Shown: positions 11,036 through 24,795 of the stretch, one piece after another | Numbering within the stretch: position 1 is the stretch's first letter | Layout: each line of letters begins with the position of its first letter | Origin: Carposina sasakii | Lineage: Eukaryota; Arthropoda; Insecta; Lepidoptera; Carposinidae | DNA: 64,000 bases | Assembly (NCBI GenBank): GCA_014607495.2 | Contig: CP053150.1 | Coordinates: 9,630,495 to 9,694,494, forward strand | Direction: 5' to 3' | Position numbers and translations under genes: made by a program | The notes under the pieces: generated by a model | What the model saw: only the letters and a program-made list of their open reading frames with translations | The model's database searches: none | Told to the model about the DNA's origin: nothing

Positions 11036-11519
11036 CAGGATGTTTGTGACAGCCAGGCTAATATTTATATAATGACTTCAGAACATGATTCTGAGATGGA
11101 AAAGACTGAAAATTTTCGCAGAAAATTTTTTCAAAGTTTTCAGACATTTTTTTTTTCATATTTCAGAAAAAAAATTGTTAAGTTCGTTTAATTAGGCCTT
11201 ACACAATGACGTAAAAATAAAATTTAAACCAAAAGATGTTTTTTAAAAGTTACTCTCAAAAAAATTCAAATACCTGATCAACCCTTATGGAGAGTCCCTT
11301 ACAAGTGATCCAAAACAGCAATGTATCACACAATCACCAATAAGCTCATTTAATTAGTCACAGGATCGCCCGATACCATTGGCGCGGAGAGCAAAGATTA
11401 TATAATTCAAATCAAAAATACCTACATTTCCTGCGAGTAATAACACTGTCGTATAACTCAACACAATGGTACTTGTTCAGCATTTCAGTATTTGCCTGGC
11501 TGTCACCCGCACACTGTAT
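11036..11519. mobile_element. ~484-bp inverted-repeat element (TA-flanked)
   Basis: The left end reads ACAGGATGTTTGTGACAGCC, followed by AGGC. The right end, reverse-complemented, reads ACAGTGTGCGGGTGACAGCC, followed by AGGC. The ~24-bp arms share the inner block GTGACAGCCAGGC, and TA lies outside both ends. The interior is AT-rich and non-coding, with runs of T and A near 11150-11180. This fits a Tc1/mariner-type MITE. Confidence 0.6.
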
Positions 11520-11523
11520 AAAA

Positions 11524-11600
11524 GTAGGGTTCCGCCCCGGCTTTGCACGGGTGGAATGCTCTTTCACGCGGACAAAGTCGTGGGCAGCTGCTAAGAAAAG
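11524..11600. repeat. Fragment of a widespread insect repeat
   Basis: The blocks CCCCGGCTTTGCACGGGTGG and ACGCGGACAAAGTCGTGGGC resemble the 'chargeable' end sequences that accompany many lepidopteran transposon relics (cgaagccggg and cgcggacgaagtcgcgggc). This is recognised from general familiarity with such genomes; the class is not assigned. Confidence 0.4.
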
Positions 11601-13342
11601 TGTTGTTTTTATTTTTTTATTTTTCTCTCCGTAGAACCATCCTCGTATTCCTTGAAGAATATTCTAAAAAAAAAAAACGAAATCGCTTCAGCTGTTCTCG
11701 AGATTTGTGCTTAGCAACACATTCATCGATTCACTTATATATTATAAAAGATAACCATCCAATTCAATTAATTTGCATTGATACTCGTATTGTACTTGAT
11801 GATCTTCATCATGCACATTGTATTAGGTATAGAGCCTACTTTTACAACAAAATGAATCGCCTAAATCATTTGTGATTTTTTTGTGTCCTAAAATCCTTTT
11901 AGTAAATAAGAATCCCTTTATAAATATAGTATAAATGTAGAAACAGAGAATTAGGTAAAAGCATATCATTCAACTGTGGTACGATCAAATATACTGAGAA
12001 CAAAGAAGAATCTCCGGATTCATTCTCCGGATTTGTCCTTTGTAAATACCCGCATTTTGGAAATCTTTTAATGCGAAAAAGTATTAGAAACAGTTTGTTC
12101 CAAGAAATTATTTTCTTGCTTTCATTTATTTTCGTAATTCCCTTCGTTGTTAGAGCGAAGAGCGACAACTGTTACATGTTTGAGGTAGTATTTTTTAATG
12201 GGAATAATTTTATGTATTGTCTTTGGTAATGGCTAGAAATATCTTACCACAATCTTATTACAATGCAGGGTTTAAAATTATCTCATTCATCTTTTGTTTC
12301 CTATTGTGCAAAAATAAATCATAGACCGACCAATAGGAAGATCTTCATATTTTCTTTATGAGTTTTGCATCCCAAAATAACAAGGAAGTCGAACATTGTG
12401 CGCTTCAATCGAAGTCAATTGGACATTCCAATGAGCCAAGATTCCTTATAAGCGTGGTATACTTAACGTACTAACCACTTACCACTTAATACATGTAACA
12501 TCATCTAATGTGTCGATTAACAGCTACTTACGTTCCAGTGACATTACTTGTACGTTGCGTGGCCGGTGACATCTACGAGTAATAGACCAGGAGCGACTGC
12601 GCATAGACCTCGCATCCGTCTCGTGAAGATCGGAAATGTTACCAAAATAGAGATCGTCAATATTTGGCCGATTTAACGATACTCGGTTTGAGAATATCGA
12701 ATGCAGTGGACACGTAGCATACAAATACTACTGCGGCTATTACGGAAACGAATTCACGGCTACAAATCGGATACCTATGCATTGCAAGAGATAGCTAGCT
12801 GCACTTTTAGTGACTGCTATCAAGACTGGTGCCGTATTTGATAGACGTATCTACCAAATATAATAGCGTCCCTTTGTCTACATGCCGTCAGGCAAATAGG
12901 GAGAGTACCGTTGTTTCTACTTATTATGAAGCGGCAATACCTCAATGGAACAGACGTGCTCCTTCCAGTTGGATAGCTTGGGTACAATCCCTGTCTGCAC
13001 ATACCTGTATTTAATTTATATTAAGTTTAATTATTCCTAATGTCTTGTAAGGTAAGCACGTACCCGTTGGTCCTACGCCTGATCTCCCAAGTCCCATCGA
13101 ATTATGGGAGGAAATGTATCAGTGTTTGCGCATACACTTGTGCGTGTACTGTATGTATTATCTCCTGCGTAAAGATCAATAAAATCCGTTGAGATTAGCC
13201 ACCATAATCGAAATTCGGTCAGGAGAACATTCCTAATTATTTTCATTATCATTTCAAGCATAGGAAGTCCACTGTTGGTCCACTTTGTCCACCAACATAG
13301 AAAAAGCCCAATAAGCATTTTATTTTACATACAATGCACCAA
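11601..13342. other. No gene recognised; one half of a diverged repeat pair at 12530-12590
   Basis: The segment GACATTACTTGTACGTTGCG, followed by TGGCCGGTGACATCTA, recurs in diverged form near 13550-13585 (GTGATATTAC...ATTGCGTGGTCGGTGGCGTC). This indicates a shared repeat. The antisense frames at 12524-12724 and 12820-13002 show no domain. Confidence 0.35.
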
Positions 13343-13440
13343 TATTTCTCGATCGAATAGATAAAGTTTCGTCATTGACAAGTTTGCTCCAATAGGAAGC
13401 CTCAATTTTCGCGCTTTCGTCATGTCACGTGATGAATTCT
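13343..13440 (+). repeat. Interspersed repeat, second copy at 59878-59997 (-)
   Basis: TTTCTCGATCGAAT, a CCAATAGGAAGCCT block and a GTCA.GTCAC.TGATGAATTC block occur here in this order. They occur again on the minus strand at 59878-59997, where about 20 extra bases are present. Two ordered matches mark a dispersed family of unknown class. Confidence 0.5.
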
Positions 13441-13605
13441 AATAGATTATTGATGAGAAATGAAAGATGCCAAACGATGTTACATTTTCTGAGCACCCTT
13501 AACTTAACTTAACAAAAAGTGCAGCTCTCTCTCGGTCTATTAAATCAGTGATATTACATTGCGTGGTCGGTGGCGTCTAAATGACGACCACTTACGATAG
13601 TCACA

Positions 13606-15582
13606 TTATGGTGGTAACACATTCCATAAAAAGGCGAAAAGCATGCAGTAGCCAAACATCGTTATTAGTCGGCTACTTTCAATTGGATGTGATTATTACA
13701 AGTCAATAGATACATAGGTGCCTTGGTATGTTTAGTGGTAAGATTTTATTGATAAGCGGTAGCGATTTTGTGTGACTTTGAATGTTAATTGAATGTACGC
13801 ACATGTATGTATTGGCGGTTTATATACTATCGAAATGACATATAACGAACGGTCACTGTTAAAAAGTTATTAAGGATTTTTTTAAAGAATCAGTAAAAAC
13901 ATTTAAACATTTTTGAATATTCTATCTACATATCGATATTTTAAATACCAACTAGGTAATTTATATTTTACTAAAATAAAGTATTACTAACTTGCTAAGT
14001 CTCATAAAATGTTAGTGAAATTAACAAGAAAACTTCTAAAGTAACCAAACAATATAATATGCCGAGAAACTGTCTGAAAACACACAACTAGTGAACTCAA
14101 AACTAATTTTCAGAAGAAACCGTGGGCGTCTAGGTACAGGATAGTTCAATATAAACAATTGAATATGCAAACAAACTCTTAAGTTTAAGCAGTATGTCAC
14201 GACCCTTATGCAGATATTCTGTCTCTAGTACACGAGATAACTGAGCTATAGCCAATTGCTCACTAATCCATTAGTTGATAAGAGAGAATGTAATAATGTT
14301 GAAAAATCATGCAAAGTTTCAATAAGTTGTTATAAGCAAATTGCAGTTCTGTTTTTCCTTATGTTCTTAGTTTTCTGTAGATATGAAAAAATTGGCATTT
14401 TTTGTATGATATGAGGCATTTGTACTGTGTACTAGTATAGTATCGTAAATCGTAACTAATATTTTTAATGCGATAGTAAGTTTTTTTTGTTACCCCCTCA
14501 TGCCTTATAATATAATTTTATTGACTAATTTATGGTGGTAGGTACTCTCTGGCTAGACAACAACAGTAATTGTGTGGATGATGTTGGCAGAGCATTTAAT
14601 ACATGTAGCTCTATAAGTTTACTACTATATTTTTATTCTTATAAAGTAAAATAAAATAACTGCATCGCCAGAAGGCACCGTGTGCTGCAGGCATTAGCAT
14701 CAGAAGTGGGTGGGTGCGAGCGTGAGAAGCAAACAGAGAGTGTCGCACTCACGGCCCCTGTGAAGAATCGGCTAATGCATCGAGTGTCACTGTTATTGCT
14801 TTTCGGTAATCAGAATAAAATATGGTTGGTAAAGAACTAAAAGGAGCACCAAAGCTGGTGCCACTCGTAAAAAAAAGAGGGAGTTTCCAGCGCCGCACCG
14901 TGAGAAAAAGGAACAATTTAAAAAAAAGGAAAAAACAGAGGACAAATACATTCTGAAAATATACTTAACCATTTATTATGAATATAAAAGAAAATTATAG
15001 CACAAAAGCTTTAAGAATAATAATTTACGGTAGAAACGCCACATACTTGCCACACATACGTTTTTATTACGGTTTTACTTTCACTGAAAGTTTCAATTAA
15101 CACGATTATTTGTCGGCACTATGCTAATTAGGAAACATTATGATAAACTAATCTATACGTGATGCAGCACAGCTCGAAGAAAATCATTAAAACACTACAT
15201 CTTTATTAACATTTAACTACCAACTTTCTTCTAAGTACCACCAACAATCTCTTAGTTAACTCCTCCACAGTAAAATTCTTAACAAGAAAAATACTGTAAT
15301 TCAAAATGACAGTATCCATAAGCATACGAAAATTTAATCAAAAGGCTATAAGTTATAGTTGCGTCTAGACCGCTAATCTTCCAAAGATAGCCAGGACAAG
15401 ATTAATGAGGCTAACGTGCAAAACGTTTAAGCCCATTCCCAACTGAAATCCGACGAGTCAGTTCCATATATTAGGGTTGATGCAGACTTGCTACTTGTAT
15501 TACAAAATACATAATAGTGTAAATAATACCTATTGTAATATAGATACATAATATACGCATAGCTATTTTACCGAAATGTGTT
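13606..15582. other. No gene recognised
   Basis: AT-rich DNA. A GC-richer patch near 14660-14770 has no open frame of note. Poly-A-rich stretches occur near 14870-14940. Confidence 0.4.
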
Positions 15583-15700
15583 ACAGAACTGCAGGATCAT
15601 AAAGGAAATTCCACAGCCACGCTAACATAGCGGGGATATATGTAAAAATGATGCTAGCTAGCTAATGATGAAGTTGCTAGCTTATAGTCTGAGAGTCACG
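15583..15700 (+). repeat. Repeat A copy 3, partial
   Basis: Blocks aggatcata..ccacagccacgct, acatagcgggga and a degenerate GTCACGAAAGGAGATGCAGC are present in the family order. The copy is short and diverged, with a GCTAGCTAGCTA run inside. Confidence 0.5.
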
Positions 15701-17384
15701 AAAGGAGATGCAGCTTGAGAGAAAGGAGACGCACTGTAATATGACATGAGAAAATTATATAGGTAGATAGTTGACCTACATAAGGTACATATACAAATGC
15801 ATTATTAGTGTGATTGAAATCCGGATGATTTAATTTACACATTCAAATTAGTCATCATATTATTGCATTACCTCCTAACCTGAACCAGCTTGAAAAATAT
15901 TATTAACAATCGTACCATTGCAAATTGTCCATCCTGTCCTCAACATAAAAAAGAATACACAAGAGATTTTCAAGCGCAAGAAGTATCAGATCTTAATAAA
16001 AATAACATAAACACATACGTAAAAGGATTCCGAGGGGAATTGTTGGGAGCATCGCTACTTGAACAGCTATGCCAATATGTAGTAGGATTAGATGCCAGTA
16101 CCTAGTTGTTTACCACTTCTTTGTTCTTGGTGTTGTCTTCTAAAGAGCTCTTCTAGAAACTACTAAGTGCTTGGTATCCCAGTGGTGTTTCGTTTGTTCT
16201 ACCAGTATATGGGCAGAAGATTTCCGCTTAGATATTACGAGACAGATTGTTTTATTTTACTTTATAGGTAGAAAAACCACTATTGTTTGATAGTTTTGCA
16301 AGCTTGACTGGTATTGTATTGTTTGTATTAAAATGGAAAATAAAAGTTAATACGCCTGATACTACTAATTAGGTACTACCTAATAAGCATATGAAATTAT
16401 GACCTAATCGGGACTACGAATATCTGCGGATATCTGATTCAGGCCGCTTTCAAAAGGTCACAGTGGAGATCGCAGGGGAGGCCTATATTCAGCAATGGAC
16501 TTAATGGCGAATATGATAATGTATAATAAGATAGGTACCAACTGAAAAACTAGCGGAGCATTACTAAATAGTTCAAAGACATCTACGACTAATACTAAAA
16601 CTGAATGGTTCATACCAGTGAGTTAATATGGCTCAAAGTACTCTACTATAGTGGCTAGTGAGGTTATATTGAAATTCTATAACACTAACATATCAATAGT
16701 AAGCAAAATGGACACACAAAATGGCAAGATTAAATTCATCCTACTGTTTAGGCTTAAATAAGAAATTCTGGGATTACAATGTGTATAATAGCAATTAATA
16801 TTTTTATTAACACTCGAACAGCTGTAGTTCCACTTATATTATTGACAATTTCACTGGACTATTTAATGGTAAATAATTATAAATTTAAAGTAAATTAAAT
16901 GTATAAGTAATAAATTGTAAATACTAGCAGCATTGCCTCTTTCAATAATTGAAAGATTGATTAATATAATTATTATATTATTGACTGTGCTGATAGAATA
17001 TATTAGCTGAATTTTGTTCCGTGCACGTCAACTAAGGAATAAGGGAATTATCATGCTACGGCTGTAGATCACAGTCCAGCGTTTTTTAGAGGCATGTCTA
17101 CAAAGGCCGTAACGTTCGATAACGTTCTGGCGCAAATTTCCATCATTAACATTATCCAAATTAGTTAGCTTTAAGCCTTCCATGTAGGAGCAGGGATCCG
17201 GCGGTTATTCCAACGAGTTGAATAAATTACAATATGTTAGACTAATGGACATCCCACAGCCGCACAGTTTGTCAGATAGTCAGATGGGACTAGGTCCGAA
17301 GTTAGATGATTTTGGGTAAATGAGAATGACCATTTGAAGAGTGTATTCAAAGTTGATATAAATGCTTAAAAATAAACTATACAG
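15701..17384. other. No gene recognised; weak RTE tail relic at 16470-16520
   Basis: GGGGAGGCCTATATTCAGCA at about 16475 followed by ATGGACTTAATG and GAT-like repeats is a degraded RTE 3' end (+). The remainder is AT-rich. The open frame at 15890-16105 (71 residues) has no recognisable domain and is not called. Confidence 0.4.
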
Positions 17385-20300
17385 AGTGTATAACAGAACG
17401 GAAGCGAGAACCCGTAGATAGAGCACTTTAACCTTCGATAGAAGTCAGTAGAGGAGAGTACATGGAATTTATAAGTTTAACGGTTTCATTTATGTAGTTT
17501 CGAGGTTCACTGACCTCAACATAGCCGAATTAAATTTTTTTTCATGTACCATAACTTCAGATAGCTTCACTATATACAAGTGCCATAGTCTACACTTTAT
17601 TTTGGGATAAATGATTCCATTCGTGAAATCAAAGCAATAACGTTATGATTCGCTGGGGACACAAGAAGTAATATTTGCATATAGTTATAAAATTTTTAAT
17701 AATAAATAAAGCATATTCATCATGAATAATACTAAGCACACATACATACTAAGTAAAGCGAGTCAGTTACGAATAAAAGAGATATATAATATAGGTATAG
17801 TACACCAACACAGGCTATAAAATATACGTTTATCATTGCATCTTTTAGATATCAAAGCGATTCGAAATTGACAGTGTTATTACACGCTTTCTATACTGTA
17901 ACTTATCGCAATGATCTTCCAGTGTATCTGTTTCTTGAAGTAAACTGGTACAAAGTGGATTTACGGCTCGAATCCTATTGCCGTTATGGACCAGTTGTAT
18001 TCTGTTTCAAGCCATCTTATTACAGTCGATATCGGAATATCAAGACCCACTTTGATACGATACTAAAACCGTGTCGTAGGTGGTCCCGACGTGCGCCAGA
18101 TATGTGCATTTTTATTGAACAGTATAACGTTTTACAGTTTCTACAAATCTGAATGGTGTTAAAACATCTTCGTTGAAACATTACGCGATAAGTTTTGAAA
18201 TATTCCGTGTCATTCGTGTCGAGATGTGTATTTTATTACAGTTTTATGCATGAAACGTCTGCTAAGTTGTTTGAATTTGAATATGAGATTGAAAAGTATA
18301 TCTTTCGTGGTAAATGTTTTATTTCTTTTTTAATAATACGAATACTCTTTGATAAACAAATCAACCTCATTTTGGCACTGGTGATGTTTTTTCAATTCCT
18401 TATATTCTTTTAAGTTATGTACATAGTTCATTAAACATTTTATTTGCTATGACAAACCTATTTTATGTAGGTAGCCATGGGTAATAATAACCGTGTCTAT
18501 GAGTTGAACGGAAAAATTAAGTTTTAGCCTATTTTTACTGTCTTTTAGAGCAATAATGTTTAGAAGCTTTTACAGTAAGTACAAGTTTGCACGGAACCCT
18601 CAGTGCATAAATCAAAATCGCACTTGGGTGGTTTTTGTTCACTTTAATATCACTTTTATTAACACATCAAAAATGTTTGTACCTACTTGTCAATTATTAT
18701 TGGTCTGCCGCTAAAAGGGGTTACGATTTTGACCTCCTTGGCTCCGAGCTTAATTTGTTTGACAGCTCTTCGTACCTGATTGGTCGACGAGTTGCCAGTT
18801 ACGAGCACTGGTTACGAGTTACAAATACACGCCGCGTTGATTTATTACCCATTCTGTGGAACTCTTAACAGGACAAATCTATACGTGGAAGAGATTTTAA
18901 TATTCTTTAATTCGGTGTTTTCGTTTGCAATTTGAGATCTCCTGATTAGGCTTTGCTGAAACAATGGAATGAATATATAGGTTTATATGAGTAAACTGGT
19001 TGAGTTTAATGCTTGGTTCAATGAGAAAAAGGACATCGGCTTCATGGACAGTTTTTTCCTGTGCGATTGTTCCTTTACAAAAGAGGATGCGTTTCGAATT
19101 ATTTTCTTAAGTACACTCTAGCGTGCTTAATTCTAAAATAATTATACCTAACCTAATAGGTACGAATTCCAATATGAAGTCCATTCATATATTTTCCAGG
19201 TAACATAAAACAGCTTAAGAAAGTAGACACTCTAATAAGTGACACATTGCGCTTTGGTGTCCATTTTATAAATGAAAACCACTTTAATTCAAAGGTAGAG
19301 GGTTTCTCTTTCACTAATTTATGGGAAACGTCGGATGTTCAATATGCAAGGAGCCCACGAGAGCGACCCAGCAGTGGGTCACGTAATGCACGACTTTTTA
19401 TTGGTCTACTCATTTTTATTGGTTAAGGTACCTAAACGTGTACTGTAAATTCGACTTTAAAATTATGTATATAGGTCTTTTTTGAGCATTTCACTTAACA
19501 ACCCCTTCTGTGTCATCATCAGCTCTGTTTTTAGGTATAACCATTTACATTATTATTTACATTTTAAAACGGGCGATTATATTATGCACTTATATGTCCC
19601 TATTTTTTGCATATTGAATGTTTAGTAAAATTTAAGTTCTGTATTTTTATAAGACTCATGTACAGAGGAAAATTCACCCTGTAATCAAACAAAAACCTAG
19701 AGTTTTGCCTTCTCAGTCTGTCTGTTTCTCTGCAGCGTCGTAGTTTAGCTTAAACGGTCATATTAATAATAAAAGTCCGACCTTTCTCCGACCTAAAACT
19801 TCTATACAAAATGTCTCTTTACACCCCACAGTAAGAGGTATCATTAAACAGCATGAACAGACACATAAAAGCGTCCACTAACATGAATGGAAGTTATATT
19901 GAGTGTACAGACAAACAGACATTCTCGCTTATAGCGTAATTGATTCAATTTACTACACTATGTATCAGCTATGACGTTTGCCAACACAGGCGCTGGTGTC
20001 TTTACAACTCGGGTATAATATAATGTATTTTATTTAGTTCTTTGAAAACCCACGGGACAATGTCAATGAAACATATATTACGTGTGGTCCAGATGTGACG
20101 ACGTTTCAGTTGGAAAGCATCTCTAATTAATTAAAGAAGTGTTAATTTTGTGGAGTGCCTGTTGTGGATTAACGAGGCGATTGTGTGGGAGATTGGAGTT
20201 GGAGTCATTTGGGGATCAAAAGAAATGTAGATAATCGTGTTTTGTTTCATCTCATGTGAGTGTTCTATATAGTAATTTTTTAAATTGAAATTTTAACTCT

Positions 20301-21329
20301 GAAATACGCCATTATGATTTAGGAATTTTCCAGCCCTTAATATTCAGAAATTAAGAATTTTAACCGCTTCAAGCAATAAAATTGAGGCAATTACATAAGC
20401 AGGTTTTCCAAGATAGTTTAAATAAAAACCACGAGGATGGTAAGAATACGGAGATATTGGGAATACGATGTTACTTATACAAAAAGATCTAAAATTTCCC
20501 TTAAAATCGGAAATCCAATACGTTGAATTTAATAGTATTAAAATGAGCATGTTATTTGCACATTCCTGCCGGACCTCTTTGAGGATAATGGCTGACTGTA
20601 TATAAATTTATATAAAAGAAAGTATATAAAATTACCAATCAGTTTATTAACAGGTATTCCGGTTAGTCTTCTACCATCGTCCCCGACCGACTCCGCTTTA
20701 ACTCTTCACTGTAACAATTAGAGCAACGAGAATCCGTGTCTAACCACCCGAGACCAGGCTAGTATTTACCTTTCCTTTTAAATTAAATATGACAAAGGTT
20801 AAGTGGCTCGTTGTCTGCTTCATTTTACCCCCATTTGACTGTTCAGCGTGAACCACTGACATTATTATAATGGTACCTTAAGTGAAAAACTTAAGACTTT
20901 TTCGTATAAACTTTTCATGGATGCCGAAATGGTTTTAGAAAATGTTCTCGATTTTATTATGCTGCAGTTTTACATGTCAAAAAGAATGTCGCGATCGTTT
21001 TTGAGCAAAGCATCGTGATAGAGTATGGGAACAGTTTCATAGCAAATACGAGTACTATCCAAGAACTAAATATTTATCATCAAGGTATTTATCATTGGAG
21101 TAATAAAGTCATTATGCAAATACATAAGCAGATAGGATAAAACTATTTTTACCCGACTACGCCAGGAGTTTTTCGAGTATATGTTTATATGTATGTATAT
21201 TTATTTGGCATGCTCTAGAGCCTAAATAGAATTTCGCATTTGAGCTTGAGAGGTATCATTACATTCGTCTCAAATCAATTAAAATGTGTGCATATTGTGT
21301 TATAAGTATCTAAACCTATGTCAACCTAT
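17385..21329. other. No gene recognised
   Basis: At 17389 the sequence TACAGAGTGTATAACAGAAC resembles one end of a TA-flanked MITE, but I cannot find its partner end. Open frames at 17868-18152 (94 residues), 18195-18413 and 18635-18868 lack recognisable motifs; I regard them as chance. The rest is AT-rich. Confidence 0.35.
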
Positions 21330-21331
21330 TC

Positions 21332-21777
21332 GAAGTGTGTCCGGGATAGAGTTAGCGATATTTTAAGGCCGTGTTGTACACTTCATTTTATCGATAAAAA
21401 CACCCCCACGTGGGGGTCTAACTGCCCTCTTTTAGAAATGACAGCTATTTTGAGTTTTAAATATTTTTTCATGTTAGTGGTAAATTTTGTCAATATCTCT
21501 GGATTCAAAAGGTCTAACAAGAAAAGACTGTGTTTGAAAGCTAATAGTATTATCTATCATTCAAATTAGAAAAAATACTTAACAGCAATGCCACATCAAA
21601 AAAAAAAAATACCTATGTAGATTTTTGTCCCAAATTTGTCTATTTTTGTTACTCTTTTATACTCAGGTATTCAGATAAAAGTGGGCAGTTAGACCCCCAC
21701 ATGGGGGTGTTTTTATTGATAAGATGAAGTGTACAACACGCCTTTAAAATATCGCTAACTCTATCCCGGACACACTG
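21332..21777. mobile_element. ~446-bp element with ~95-bp terminal inverted repeats
   Basis: The left arm includes AGTGTGTCCGGGATAGAGTT, then AGCGATATTTTAA, GTACACTTCATTTTATCGAT and AACACCCCCACGTGGGGGTC. The right arm is its inverse with few mismatches. The right end reads CACACTG followed by TA, suggesting a TA target and a Tc1/mariner-type origin. Each arm also holds its own small palindrome (CCCCCACGTGGGGG on the left, CCCCCACATGGGGG on the right). The open frame at 21318-21569 covers the left arm and is not a gene. Confidence 0.8.
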
Positions 21778-22882
21778 TATAGTACATGAAAGAGCTTTCC
21801 AACGATTTTCCGTTCCGTATTTCTATTATTGGCCTCTGGCGGTACTTGACGACTCTTGTGGTCAACTCAATGCGCACTTGTAGTACAATCGTTTTCACGG
21901 AGATTGCTTAGGTTGTTGCTTCTGATTGAATTCATCCCAACGACCGGCTTCGGCGGTCCCGGAAAATTAACCGGACGAGATAAATGCTTATATGTGTCAA
22001 GGAGTAGGGAGTAAGCGAAAGGTATTTCTTAAACTCCCTGACTTATCTCATTTATCTTAGCTTCGGGGTAATAGATTTAGCTATATATAAGGGTTTAGAT
22101 TTTTGGTAGCCTATATGCCATGCTGTGAATACAATGAAAAACCTAGGTAGCTCGTAGACATTCAATATATAAAAGGCTAGGTAACAGTAAACCAGACAGA
22201 TATAGATAGGTTGCAGATCTAAATTCTAAATAAATTCTAGAAATACTCAGTTTATTTAATTCTTTATTATTTTGCGCTCAAAATACGGAACACAAATGCG
22301 AGACTATTTTGGTCTCATCAATAATGATCTACTATACGGAGGGCGAACGAAACAAGGCAATTTCCTTATATTCTTCTTCTGTTATCACAAGCTGGCGATC
22401 TTAATTATTTCTCGTTCTATTTGCACCAGTTGCGAGTTGTAAAATTAAAAACGAACGTAAACATAAAAGCGTTTATGTTGAAAAATCATAAAAAACAAAG
22501 GGGCTTTGTACTAAGTTAATGTTTTTACAGTAGGCAATTAATCTTCGCGCGAAACAGGTCAGTACGGACTGGTAAAGTGTGAAATCTAGCGAAATCGCGT
22601 TAATGGGATTAGAATTGGGATTTACCTGGTAATATTATTTTCCTCAGCGTTGAATCTTTCCTTTTAAATAAACAGCGCATCTCGTAACTACACAAACCAC
22701 CAACCTTCGTATGAAATACAGACATTGCATTATGCACCTACCTACAGACACTTAGACCCGTCGTATTACATTTTTGCGTGGTAAGTAAACTGTATAGAGC
22801 GATAACACTCAACCTGCTGCGTCCATACTTAGAGCAGCTTGCCCGATTCACAATCCTTGAGCCAACTATATCTCAGAGAGGG
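21778..22882. other. No gene recognised
   Basis: AT-rich DNA without supported features. Confidence 0.4.
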
Positions 22883-23119
22883 TATAATATAATAATATAA
22901 TATTCACACACTACACAACACATTGACCTAGTCCCACACTAAGATCCCTAAGGTCTTGTGTCGTGGGTATATAAGTTACATAGATAAGTTTAGAAACATT
23001 CATGACTCGGAAACAATAGCGATTTTTATCATATCAATGTTTGCACCTACCGGGATTCGAACCCAGGACCTATGGCGTCGCAGGCAGGGTCAATACCTAC
23101 TAGACCAATTGGCCATCAA
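22883..23119 (-). mobile_element. tRNA-derived SINE, full copy
   Basis: On the minus strand the head has a Pol III A box (TGGTCTAGTAGG) and B box (GGTTCGAATCC). It is followed by a body with GTTTCCGAGTCATGAATG, CCACGACACAAGACCTTAGG and GTGTTGTGTAGTGTGTGAAT, and an AT-rich tail. The same order is found at 51280-51530 (+). tRNA-derived heads with such bodies are typical SINEs moved by LINE machinery. Confidence 0.8.
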
Positions 23120-24682
23120 TTGGGTATGCTGAACCTCTCGGCAAGCGCGCCCAGGTACCTAACTGTATATACACGAGTTACCAAACATTTTCAGATGAAA
23201 TATTGACCTATTATCTAAAAGTCAATTATTATTATTAATGCCCCGAAGTTATTAACCACGTAAATACCCCACTTGCAAGTTCGAGAACAATTCCGCAGCA
23301 TACGGGATCCGATAATAAATGTACGTGATTATTACACTAATCGATAGAGATATAAATGGCATACTTTTGCTATCAAATAAGTCGCGAGAGGGTGTAACGT
23401 TACGTGTAATCTTTTATATACAGGTATGTAAAAAGATTAAACATACATTCTGAGCTGATATACCCATACAATCAGTAACGGTTAGGTATGGCATAAATAC
23501 AATACCAAGTCTATTGGCCGATCGCAATCAGCATCATCAGTCATCATCCATAATGAAGACGTAAAATACCAATCACAGACAGATCAACTGCCTCATCTAC
23601 CATCTATCTACCCCATCCCCATCTACACATCTGTGGACAAAACATATTAATTGTAAAATGTATAAGATCCCACTTTAGACTAACATAATGGCATCGCATA
23701 ATAAAATTGCATAAAATACTTTAAGAGCTTCTCATTGCACATAATATAGACTATAAGTACTTGAAGTAGTAAGAATATTCTGCCAGTAGTGATCCTAAAA
23801 CACCGCCTTTAGAATGTCTGACAAGGTATTGCGCTTAAAATTAATGTTCCGTGGGCCTAAAAATTACACTTTTCTTAGAGTCAATTGATGTAAGTAGGTA
23901 CCTATTAGAGAACGAAATCAAATTCGTAGATTAGACATTCAAATTGTTCTGCTATGAAAGTTTGATTTCGGGATTTACATACTTGAACTTCGGAAAACTT
24001 ACTATCAAAGCGTTTAGCCAATGGTTAAATCATTTTTAGAACCAAAAAATAACTCACACTCGATTAAAAAGGTAAAAATACCTTAAACAAAATTGGGTAA
24101 AATTGATTCTCTACCCAATCTTTGTGTCATGTTATATTAGACTACGTATAGATATAGAGGAAATATTTATCTGTGGTAAAGTTAATAAATTAACTGAATT
24201 TAAACCAAAACGTTTAGATTTTTATCAAGATTATGACTAATATCAATAATTTAACCTCGTCGAAGATCTAAAAAAACCGTTAATATAATGGCTTGCAGCA
24301 GTTTTGTAACGTAAACAAGTCGCAACAGAAATGCACAATGCAGCCTCTTAGGCCCTCTAGGTTGAGACCGCGGTAACCACCTTAACTGGATCCCACTTGC
24401 ACTTGGCTGCACCCGACTAATTTTATTAACAAACGAGCCGAGTTTTGTTGTGTAAGTTTAAGGGACAGGTTCAAGGGAACTAAAATATCGGGTGGATTGA
24501 ATGCTACCTTCAACTAGGGGATTTTTCTATGAACTATGGAAGCAGAAATTATTTCCATCTTGAAAGAGAGATGTCGCTCTACACTGCTTCTGTAATGCTG
24601 CTTTACGGGTAGCCCGCCTGGAGGATTATAAAAGATAGTGACCCGCCCATATCTTATTATCTCATAGGTACATATCCTCTAA
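23120..24682. other. No gene recognised
   Basis: AT-rich DNA. Nothing identified. Confidence 0.4.
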
Positions 24683-24685
24683 AAT

Positions 24686-24790
24686 ATGGAATTCCCGTTT
24701 GTCCAGTTCCCGTGGGAATTACGGGATATCCGTTCTTTGTGCTAGGGAGCAGTCCCCAATGAACATACATATTCGATTTCAACTTCATAG
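24686..24790 (+). repeat. Degenerate repeat unit left of the LTR element
   Basis: GGAATTCCCGTTTGTCCAGT, then TCCCGTGGGAATTACGGGA and a ...GAACATACATATTCGATTTC block match the units found right of the retroelement at 32817-33200. The retrotransposon therefore inserted into this repeat and separated its copies. The family has a palindromic core CCCGTGGGAATT/CCCATGGGAATT. Confidence 0.65.
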
Positions 24791-24795
24791 GTTTT
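24791..24795. other. Target-site duplication GTTTT (left)
   Basis: GTTTT directly precedes the 5' LTR and is repeated directly after the 3' LTR at 32799-32803. A perfect 5-bp duplication is usual for Ty3/gypsy-type integrases. Confidence 0.85.

Noticed and set aside
17868..18152. 94-residue frame as a small gene
   Set aside because: No domain, no signal peptide and no supporting promoter or poly(A) context. Chance remains the simpler explanation.
22883..23119. Functional tRNA gene
   Set aside because: A and B boxes are present but the sequence has a SINE body and a second dispersed copy at 51280.
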